DNA of 11,296 nt from positions 1 to 11,296 of the forward strand of contig CAZCEC010000119.1 of NCBI GenBank assembly GCA_964497615.1. Reading direction: 5' to 3'. The notes beneath the pieces are model-generated. The model saw only the letters and a list, made by a program, of their open reading frames with translations, was not told the DNA's origin and did no database searches. The translations under genes were made by a program, and so were the position numbers. Positions 6,249 through 11,296 of this stretch are shown one piece after another. Each line of letters starts with the position of its first letter. The stretch's first letter is position 1. Source of the DNA: CAZCEC01 sp964497615. Lineage in GTDB: Bacteria > Chloroflexota > Anaerolineae > Anaerolineales > UBA6663.

Positions 6249-6554
6249 ATGGCCATCAATTCCCTGGATGAACTGATTGAGATCACGCCTGGCGTGCGCA
6301 GCGGCCAGCCCCGCATTGCCGGGCGTCGGATCACGGTGGCAGACATCGCCATCTGGCATGAGTATCATGGCTGGGGCGCCGACCGGATTGCCACCGAATT
6401 TGAACTTTCGCTGGCCCAGGTCCATGCGGCCTTGGCTTACTACTATGCGCATCGTGATGAAATTCAGGACTCGATAAAGCAAGAGCAGTCCTTGGCGGAA
6501 GCGATACGCAAAGCTAACCCATCGCTCGTCATCGACAGATTGCGTGGCCAGTAA
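6249..6554 (+). CDS. DUF433 domain protein, probable antitoxin
   Basis: A 101-residue protein beginning MAINSLDELIEITPGVRSGQ. The phrase ITPGV.SG.P.IAGRRITV.DIA and the following helix-turn-helix-like segment (GWGADRIATEFELSLAQVHAALAYYYAHRDEI) are the signature of DUF433, a small DNA-binding domain commonly found as the antitoxin partner of DUF5615/PIN-like toxins. By analogy it would bind and neutralise the next gene product and repress the shared promoter. The ATG at 6249 fits the family start and has an AGGCAGG-like sequence upstream; an in-frame GTG at 6198 would overlap the previous stop and precede the promoter. It overlaps the toxin gene by 11 bases. The base composition is less GC-rich than its neighbours, hinting at separate acquisition. 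Confidence 0.85.
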   Translation: MAINSLDELIEITPGVRSGQPRIAGRRITVADIAIWHEYHGWGADRIATEFELSLAQVHAALAYYYAHRDEIQDSIKQEQSLAEAIRKANPSLVIDRLRGQ

Positions 6555-6876
6555 CCCAAAATTCTACACCGACGAGAACGTTCCGGCCGCAGTAGCGGCC
6601 GGTCTGCGATTGCGTGGAGTGGACGTGGTCACGGCACCCGAAGCCGGGCTGCTCGGAGTTGGCGATGAGGTTCATCTGGCATTCGCCATCCGCGAAAACC
6701 GCATCCTGTTTACGCGCGACGTTGACTTTGTCATTCTGGGACAGAGCAACCTTGATCACCCCGGCATCGTTTATGCGACGCGGCCCTTATCCATCGGAGA
6801 CGTCGTTGGTGAACTCTTGCTGATTCACGGAGCCTCCTTTCCAGATGAGCTGCGCGGGCGCATTTATTACATCTGA
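6544..6876 (+). CDS. DUF5615 PIN-like protein, probable toxin
   Basis: A 110-residue protein starting with GTG. The N-terminal KFYTDENVPAAVAAGLRLRGVDVVTA (residues 6-31), G-V-G-D-E (38-42) and RILFTRDVDF (53-62) match the DUF5615 PIN-like family, which shares the acidic nuclease site of PIN domains. Likely metal-binding residues are D10, D41, D59 and D61. Partners of DUF433 proteins in this layout are considered toxin nucleases, probably RNases, by analogy with VapC; direct activity data for DUF5615 are few. The start overlaps the DUF433 gene by 11 bases and the stop TGA shares bases with the next ATG (TGATG), so translation of all three is probably coupled. No ATG alternative exists near the N-terminus. 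Confidence 0.83.
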   Translation: MASNPKFYTDENVPAAVAAGLRLRGVDVVTAPEAGLLGVGDEVHLAFAIRENRILFTRDVDFVILGQSNLDHPGIVYATRPLSIGDVVGELLLIHGASFPDELRGRIYYI

Positions 6877-7676
6877 TGGAACTATCTAAGGAAAAAGAAA
6901 CCCTCTTCGTCCCCCTCCTCGGCAAGGCCGAAGAGTCCCGCCGCCCCAACCCCATCCTCCGCGACCCCAAGGCCGAAGAGATCCTCAAGACCGTCAACTA
7001 CGACTTCTCCAAGCTCAACGTCCCCATCCAGTCGCGCACCACCCTCGCCATGCGCGCCAAGAAGCTCGACGACCTCGTGCGCGCCTACCTCACGTCCGCG
7101 CCTGCTAATCCATTAGTCCTCCACCTCGGCTGCGGCCTCGACAGCCGCATCCTGCGCACCGGCAATCCCCCCGTCCCCTGGTACGACCTCGACTACCCCG
7201 CCGTCATCGAGCTGCGCCGCCAGTTCTACGCCGAGACCGAGACCTACCACATGCTCGGCTCGTCCGTCACCGACTATGCCTGGATGGACAATGTCAGCGG
7301 CAGCGGCCCCGCCATGATCGTCGCCGAAGGTCTCCTCATGTACCTGCGTCCCGAGGCCGTCCGCGAACTCGTCCTACGCCTCCGCGAGCGCTTCCCCGGC
7401 AGCGAACTGGCCTTCGACGCCTTCAGTCTCACCACCGTCCGCCGCATCAGCCGCCACCCGTCCATCAAAAAGACCGGCGCCGAAATCCATTGGGGCCTGG
7501 ACGACCCGCGCGAGCTGGAGACCTGGGCGCCCGGCATCCAACTCCTCGAAGTTTGGCCCTTCACCGCCTCGCCCGACATCGGCAAGCTGGGCCTGGGCTT
7601 CCGGCTCATGTTCCGTCTCATGGGCGCGATCCCCGCCGCCCAAAAGGCGCACCGCGTTTTCCGCTACCGGCTCTAA
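6876..7676 (+). CDS. class I SAM-dependent methyltransferase, LCMT/TcmP family
   Basis: A 266-residue protein with the features of the leucine carboxyl methyltransferase / TcmP-type O-methyltransferase family (COG3315-like): a leading helical segment with SRTTLAMRAKKLDD (53-66), SAM motif I LHLGCGLDSRI (82-92), acidic motif WYDLDYPAVIELRR (102-115), SSVTDYAW (129-136), the strongly typical AEGLLMYL (150-157), and ELAFDAF (177-183). Bacterial members methylate small molecules, often in polyketide pathways, but no such cluster is visible, so the substrate is unknown. The ATG at 6876 overlaps the toxin stop codon. Codon use is GC-rich like the surrounding chromosome and unlike the toxin-antitoxin pair, so the pair may have been inserted upstream of it or captured its start. 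Confidence 0.85.
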   Translation: MELSKEKETLFVPLLGKAEESRRPNPILRDPKAEEILKTVNYDFSKLNVPIQSRTTLAMRAKKLDDLVRAYLTSAPANPLVLHLGCGLDSRILRTGNPPVPWYDLDYPAVIELRRQFYAETETYHMLGSSVTDYAWMDNVSGSGPAMIVAEGLLMYLRPEAVRELVLRLRERFPGSELAFDAFSLTTVRRISRHPSIKKTGAEIHWGLDDPRELETWAPGIQLLEVWPFTASPDIGKLGLGFRLMFRLMGAIPAAQKAHRVFRYRL

Positions 7677-7733
7677 TCGCGCCAACCCCAACAAACTTCA
7701 TCCGCGCTTGGGGGGCTGTGCATCACCGGTATC

Positions 7734-7880
7734 CACTGTCGTGCTGAGCGCGAATGACAGCCCGACTGGTTTCGTCTCCCTTTCGCGCGCGAAGCACCTC
7801 ATTGTTCCATCGTCGATACCCTTCGCGCGCCGCCCGACCGCCAGTTCACGGTTGTGCTGCCAGCGCTCAGGGTGACAGCG
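7734..7880 (+). repeat. dispersed repeat family, copy B, with terminal inverted repeats
   Basis: A non-coding element whose ends, 7734-7751 and 7863-7880, are inverted repeats matching at 14 of 18 positions. Inside are GAGCGCGAATG, TTTCGCGCGCGAAG and TCGTCGATACCCTTCGCGCG, shared with the other copies. Bases 7809-7831 match 7999-8021 of copy C at 22 of 23 positions. Together with copies C and D it fills the 528-base gap between the methyltransferase and the epimerase-like gene, where no gene was found. Confidence 0.7.
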
Positions 7881-7931
7881 ATACAACGAAGTCATCATGG
7901 CTATTACTGCCATGTTGGCCCACGCGGCGGC

Positions 7932-8072
7932 GGCGCTCAGCGCGAATGCCAGCAACCCCGGTCTACCGCCCCTGCCGCGCGCGAAATCGCATTGAGTCAT
8001 CCTCGATACCCTTCGCGCGCCCCCTCGTGCGCCAACTCCGGTTGCCGAATCAGGCGTTCAGGGTGACAATGA
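7932..8072 (+). repeat. dispersed repeat family, copy C
   Basis: Same ordered words as copy B: CAGCGCGAATGCCAGCAA, CCGCGCGCGAAA, TCATCCTCGATACCCTTCGC, ending with GTTCAGGGTGACAATGAC. Its left end is degraded (GCGCTCAGCGC in place of CACTGTC..CTGAGCGC). Between copies B and C lies a small perfect hairpin (CATGGC 7896-7901, GCCATG 7909-7914). Confidence 0.65.
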
Positions 8073-8110
8073 CTCACCGCTTTCACTGATCTCCTTGTTT
8101 GCGCTGATCT

Positions 8111-8204
8111 CACTGTCGTGTTGAGCGCGAATGCCAGCAACTAGTGCCTCCCGCCCCACTCGCGCGCGAAACACCTCATAGAAAGTTGCGCCGAAGATAC
8201 CTCG
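8111..8204 (+). repeat. dispersed repeat family, copy D, abutting the next start codon
   Basis: Begins CACTGTCGTGTTGAGCGCGA, continues ATGCCAGCAAC, CGCCCCACTCGCGCGCGAAA and CACCTCAT, and ends in GAAGATACC, right against the ATG at 8205. The right end with CAGGGTGACA is missing, so this copy is truncated or cut by the gene. Confidence 0.6.
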
Positions 8205-9269
8205 ATGACGCCTCCTGCCTTGACTCAAATCACCCTCGGCCGCCACACCCGCGCCGTCGTCCTCGAGAGCGACCTCCTCTCCACCACCGTCGTCCTCGAC
8301 CAGGGTGCCGACCTCCTTTCCCTCACCTACAAGCCCAAGGCCACCGACGTGCTCTTCAAGGTCCCGCGCCCCCCGCGCGAGCACGGCGTCGGCGCCCCGC
8401 CCACCGGCGACTCCTTCGCCCAGTGGCTGGCCTACTACCCCGGCGGCTGGCAGACCATCTTCCCCAACTTCGGCCCCGCCAACGACTACCAGGGTGCCAC
8501 CCTCGACTTCCACGGCGAGGCCGCCCGCGTCCCCTGGCAGGTCGTCTCCGTCGAGAACACCGCTGACGCCCTCACCCTGACCCTCGGCGTCACCCTGCTC
8601 AAATGCCCCTTCCGACTGGAGCGCACTCTCTCGTTGCGCGCCGGCTCGCCCGCCCTCGCCATTACCGAGACCATCACCAACACCGGCGTGGACCCGGCCG
8701 CCTGCATGTGGGGCCATCACCCCGCCTTCGGCGCGCCCTTCCTCTCGCCCGAGTGCTTCATCGACACCGGCGCGCAGTCCATCGAGTCCGACGACGACTA
8801 CCGCGTCCCCGGCAACGACATGCCCCTCGGCCACACCTGGGCCTGGCCCCACGTCACCGACACGCAGGGCAGGGCGGTGGACCTCTCGCGCATCCCGCCG
8901 CCCGATGACGGCCACGCGCGCGTGCTTTGGCTCAAGGACTTCCGCGACGCCTGGTACGCCATCACCAACCCCGCCCTCGGCTTCGGCGTTGGCCTGGCCT
9001 GGGACGGCAGCGTCTTCCCCTACGCCGCCTTCTGGCAAGAGACCGGCGGCACCCGCGACCACCCCTGGTACGGCGCCGCCTACGTCACCGCCATCGAGCC
9101 CAACGCCAGCTACCCCGCCCACGGCCTGACGACGGTCATGCAGAAGACCGGCACGCATCTCACCGTCGCGCCCGGCGAGAGCCGTTCAGTCAATATGGTG
9201 GCTGTGTTCTACGAAGGAAATCAGCGCGTCGCGAAGATCGACGCCGAAGGCACGGTAACTCGAAGTTAA
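8205..9269 (+). CDS. aldose 1-epimerase (galactose mutarotase)-like protein
   Basis: A 354-residue beta-rich protein of the galactose-mutarotase superfold. Visible marks are LDQGADLLSLTYKPKATDVLF (31-51), where mutarotases have their 'GA.L.SL..' strand; YYPGGWQTIFPNFG (77-90); FHGEAARVPW (102-111), with H103 in the place of a substrate-binding histidine; MWGHHPAFGAPFL (168-180), whose H171/H172 should include the catalytic acid; and the likely catalytic base E298 in TAIEPNASYP. Mutarotases interconvert alpha and beta anomers of aldoses; family relatives with this 'WGHHP.FG.P' motif are often of unknown sugar specificity, so only a sugar-binding epimerase-like role is claimed. No signal peptide is seen, so it is cytosolic. 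The ATG at 8205 follows repeat copy D directly and has only a weak GAAG as ribosome binding site. Confidence 0.75.
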   Translation: MTPPALTQITLGRHTRAVVLESDLLSTTVVLDQGADLLSLTYKPKATDVLFKVPRPPREHGVGAPPTGDSFAQWLAYYPGGWQTIFPNFGPANDYQGATLDFHGEAARVPWQVVSVENTADALTLTLGVTLLKCPFRLERTLSLRAGSPALAITETITNTGVDPAACMWGHHPAFGAPFLSPECFIDTGAQSIESDDDYRVPGNDMPLGHTWAWPHVTDTQGRAVDLSRIPPPDDGHARVLWLKDFRDAWYAITNPALGFGVGLAWDGSVFPYAAFWQETGGTRDHPWYGAAYVTAIEPNASYPAHGLTTVMQKTGTHLTVAPGESRSVNMVAVFYEGNQRVAKIDAEGTVTRS

Positions 9270-9329
9270 GACCTGCCAGGTTTGCGGGCCGCACGCCTAG
9301 GCTAGCGCACAACCAAACCTGGCAGGTCT
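9269..9329. terminator. perfect 16-bp inverted repeat between convergent genes
   Basis: Bases 9269-9284 and 9314-9329 are perfect reverse complements (arms AGACCTGCCAGGTTTG and its complement) around a 29-base loop that itself holds the palindrome GCCTAGGC. The element starts at the last base of the epimerase-like stop codon and lies 31 bases beyond the convergent pentapeptide gene's stop. It could end transcription from both sides, though there is no T-run. The ACCTGCCAGGTTT arm resembles a dispersed repeat seen in Chloroflexota genomes (from memory). Confidence 0.6.
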
Positions 9330-9359
9330 CGTCGAGGAAGATTCAACGTTAAGATCGGT

Positions 9360-9854
9360 CTATACCAATATCGCCCGCTCCGGCGTAAACCCCTCCGGCC
9401 ACACCGTCGCCTCGTCGTACGTCGCGTCGGTCAGGATCGCCCCCCACAGCGTCGCCCCCGCGAACACCGCCCCGCGCAAGTTGGCCCGGTCGAGATTGGC
9501 ATAGCCCAGGTCCGCCTTGCTCAGGTCCGCGCCCGATAGGTCCGCGTCCCGCAGGTTGGCGTTCCGCAGCCCCGCCCGCTCCAGCTTGGCCCCGCGCAAG
9601 TTGGCAAAGGGCAGTTGGGCGCGCTCCAGCCCCGCGCCCACCAGCACCGCCTCCGATAAATCCGCCTCGCTTAGATCGGCTTCATAGAGCACCGCGCCGC
9701 GCATCTCAGCCTGCGCCAAGATCGCCCGCGCCAGTTGCGCCCGCACCAGCAGCGCATAGGACAAATTCGCCCCTCGCAAATTCGCCCCCTTCAGCGCCGC
9801 GCCCGAGAGATCGCGTTCGCGCAGGTCAGCCCCTTCTTGGTCCATTGGCAGCAT
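9360..9854 (-). CDS. pentapeptide repeat protein
   Basis: A 164-residue protein that is almost wholly A(D/N)LXX pentads: about 29 in an unbroken run from residue 9 to 153 (for example ADLSE ADLSE, ANLRG, ADLSG ADLSK ADLGY), ending with ATYDEATVWPEGF, a usual cap of this family. Such runs fold as a right-handed square beta-helix of about seven coils. There is no signal peptide, membrane segment or extra domain. Functions in the family range from DNA mimicry (gyrase protection by Qnr/MfpA) to unknown; the surface charge here is mixed, so DNA mimicry is not supported. The start is ATG 9854, with a second in-frame ATG three codons later that is equally possible. It converges with the epimerase-like gene. 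Confidence 0.92.
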   Translation of the reverse strand: MLPMDQEGADLRERDLSGAALKGANLRGANLSYALLVRAQLARAILAQAEMRGAVLYEADLSEADLSEAVLVGAGLERAQLPFANLRGAKLERAGLRNANLRDADLSGADLSKADLGYANLDRANLRGAVFAGATLWGAILTDATYDEATVWPEGFTPERAILV

Positions 9855-9888
9855 CAGCTTTCACGCAATCGAAGAAAATCGTGCCCTC

Positions 9889-9897
9889 AATATATCA
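9889..9897 (-). promoter_or_regulatory. candidate extended -10 of the pentapeptide gene
   Basis: On the minus strand the bases read TGATATATT, fitting TGnTATAaT at all but one position, 34 bases before the ATG at 9854. No -35 element is evident. It is an AT-rich island in a GC-rich spacer. Confidence 0.35.
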
Positions 9898-9953
9898 CCA
9901 ACCCGATTCCCGGCCCACCTGCACCCGCCGCCCCGCCTGCTGCATCCGCGTCC

Positions 9954-9981
9954 ACTTGACACCCGACACTTGACACTCGAC
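9954..9981. repeat. heptanucleotide tandem repeat (ACYYGAC)4
   Basis: Four consecutive heptamers ACTTGAC, ACCCGAC, ACTTGAC, ACTCGAC lie five bases beyond the stop codon of the minus-strand regulator gene. The period equals that of the (TCATAAT)n array at 431-462, though the sequence differs. Confidence 0.8.
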
Positions 9982-9986
9982 ACGTT

Positions 9987-11296
9987 CTACGCGCCCCGCT
10001 CCACCACGCTCTTCGCCACCGCCCGCACCGCCTTCCGCCGCACCCGCGCGAACGTGCTCTCGGCCACGAACAGCCGCGCCGTGATCTCGCGGTTTGGTAT
10101 ATCCTCCACATACGCCAGGTGCACCGTGGCATACCCCTGCCACTCGCGCGGCAGCGGCTCTTTGGGCATTTGGCCCGGCGGGCGCAGCCCCTCAATCGCC
10201 GCCTCCAGCCGTTCGCGCAGCGCCTTGCCCCGCGCCACGTGCGTCTCGCCCGTTAGCCCCAGCCGCGCCACCAGCGGGCTTTCGCCCAGCGCCGCATAGT
10301 CCGCCAGCTTGCGCAGCGCGTCCTCCACCTCGCCCACCAATTCGTCGGGCACGGGCGCGGCCAGGATGGCGCGCAGGTCGTCGGCGGCGGTTTGCAGTTC
10401 CACCTCGCGCGTGGGCACCTCCGCCGCAATGCGCGTCAGGGTCTCGCGCTCGTCTTCCTGCTGGCGCTGGGCTGGCGCCACCCGGCTCACCCAGTCGGCC
10501 ATCTCCACCAGCAGCGCCAGGTCCTGCTCGGCGTAGTCGCCGTGCGGCGTGCGCGGCCCCAGCCCCACCACCCCCACCACGTCATCGCCCAGGAAGGCGG
10601 GCGCCAGCACCGCCGCCTGGTCCTGCCACTCGGCGCTGGGTTTGCCCACATCCCCGGCGGGCAGCGCGTCCGGGGGCAGGGGGGTGCCGGGCGGCAGCGA
10701 ATGCAGGCTGGCCGCCACCCGGTACGCGCCATCCTCCGCCAGGGCCACAAACCCGCCCGAGGCCCGCACCGTCTGGCACAACAAGTTCAGCCCCGCTTGC
10801 AGCCGCGCCTCGTTGGCGCCCGCGCTGCCCACGTCATGCGCCAGCCGCCGCAACTGCTGGCGCAGCCCGCCATCCGCGCGATACAGCAGGCCCTCCAGAA
10901 AGCCGCGCACCCGGTCGTAGGCCGCGTGCGAGAGCACCGCCAGCACCAGCACCAGCGCCACCACGGCCGCCGATTCCGTCACCGCCCAGGCCACCAGCGC
11001 ATACCCCAGGCTCAGCAGCCCAATCGCCAGCCCAGAGATGGGGAAGTCCTGCAAGGTGGTGCGCCGCTCCACCAGCACCTGGTGGCGCGCAATGGCATAA
11101 CTGAAGATCGCCAGCGCCCCCACCAGCAGCAGGTCCTGCCCGATGCGCGGCAGCGGCGGCAGCAGGTTGATCAGCAAGTACGCGGCGATGGCCGGCCCCA
11201 CCCCCACCAGGGTCGCCGCCAGGAACAGCTTCTGATACGGCCCCACCTCCAACTGCACCCCGCGCCACAAATGCGCCGCCGTGATCACGGCCAGCA
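9987..11296 (-). CDS. membrane-bound GAF - HTH transcriptional regulator, N-terminus outside window
   Basis: The frame is open to the window edge, so this is the C-terminal part (436 codons visible) of a longer gene. Counting from the GTG at 11288, the first ~125 residues hold four hydrophobic segments (LFLAATLVGVGPAIAAYLLI; LLLVGALAIFSYAIA; LAIGLLSLGYALVAWAV; VVALVLVLAVLSHAAY) like the end of a 7TM sensor module. Residues about 165-272 resemble a GAF domain (LLCQTVRASGGFVALAEDG...VVGVVGLG), then a helical stretch follows. The last 44 residues (9990-10121) form a helix-turn-helix (VEDIPNREITARLFVAESTF ending in ARVRRKAV). No histidine kinase catalytic motifs are present, so it looks like a one-component membrane regulator that senses a signal and binds DNA directly. 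Ligand and targets are unknown. Confidence 0.75.
   Translation of the reverse strand, partial: LAVITAAHLWRGVQLEVGPYQKLFLAATLVGVGPAIAAYLLINLLPPLPRIGQDLLLVGALAIFSYAIARHQVLVERRTTLQDFPISGLAIGLLSLGYALVAWAVTESAAVVALVLVLAVLSHAAYDRVRGFLEGLLYRADGGLRQQLRRLAHDVGSAGANEARLQAGLNLLCQTVRASGGFVALAEDGAYRVAASLHSLPPGTPLPPDALPAGDVGKPSAEWQDQAAVLAPAFLGDDVVGVVGLGPRTPHGDYAEQDLALLVEMADWVSRVAPAQRQQEDERETLTRIAAEVPTREVELQTAADDLRAILAAPVPDELVGEVEDALRKLADYAALGESPLVARLGLTGETHVARGKALRERLEAAIEGLRPPGQMPKEPLPREWQGYATVHLAYVEDIPNREITARLFVAESTFARVRRKAVRAVAKSVVERGA

Noticed and set aside
7677..8204. Hidden tRNA or small protein in the 528-base gap
   Set aside because: No cloverleaf or conserved T-loop was seen, and the open frames there fall within the dispersed repeats with no recognisable protein.
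10094..11104. 336-residue plus-strand open frame opposite the GAF-HTH gene
   Set aside because: Proline/arginine/alanine-rich nonsense composition; the minus strand has membrane helices, a GAF-like domain and an HTH.

Overview
The window is GC-rich, has preferred-codon coding, contains one 31-N assembly gap, and is rich in short dispersed repeats. Together with the gene families (a GAF-HTH membrane regulator with a Chloroflexi-style C-terminal helix-turn-helix, PhyH-like dioxygenase, DUF433/DUF5615 pair, NatB-type permease tail), this suggests a draft or metagenome-assembled genome of the Chloroflexota, probably Anaerolineae-like. That placement is inference from gene style, not from a marker gene.

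Layout: 1-282 is the C-terminus of an ABC-2 type permease (+). 470-1549 is an AlkZ-like winged-helix DNA glycosylase (+). 1550-1967 is a repeat block with a 25-bp near-perfect terminal inverted repeat and a 58-bp tandem repeat. 1968-2774 is a phytanoyl-CoA dioxygenase-like protein (-). 3014-6201 (+) is the centrepiece, one reading frame (interrupted only by the N gap) that fuses serine hydroxymethyltransferase to the glycine cleavage T protein. The linker between them resembles a degenerate second copy of the GcvT N-terminal region, and a palindromic repeat of an intergenic type lies in frame inside it. 6249-6876 is a DUF433 / DUF5615 (PIN-like) toxin-antitoxin-like pair with its own extended -10 promoter. 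It overlaps the start of an LCMT/TcmP-type methyltransferase at 6876-7676. 7677-8204 is non-coding and filled by three copies of a dispersed repeat family that also occurs at 317-404. 8205-9269 is an aldose-1-epimerase-like protein (+). A perfect 16-bp inverted repeat separates it from a convergent pentapeptide-repeat protein (9360-9854, -). 9987-11296 (-) is a membrane GAF-HTH regulator whose N-terminus lies outside the window.

Functionally, the fusion would place two enzymes sharing 5,10-methylene-tetrahydrofolate on one chain: GcvT makes it from the aminomethyl-loaded H protein, and SHMT uses it to turn glycine into serine. No gcvH, gcvP or lpd is visible here, so the rest of the glycine cleavage system must be elsewhere. 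The other genes look like an ordinary mixed neighbourhood and not a single pathway. No phage, transposase, CRISPR array, tRNA or rRNA was seen.
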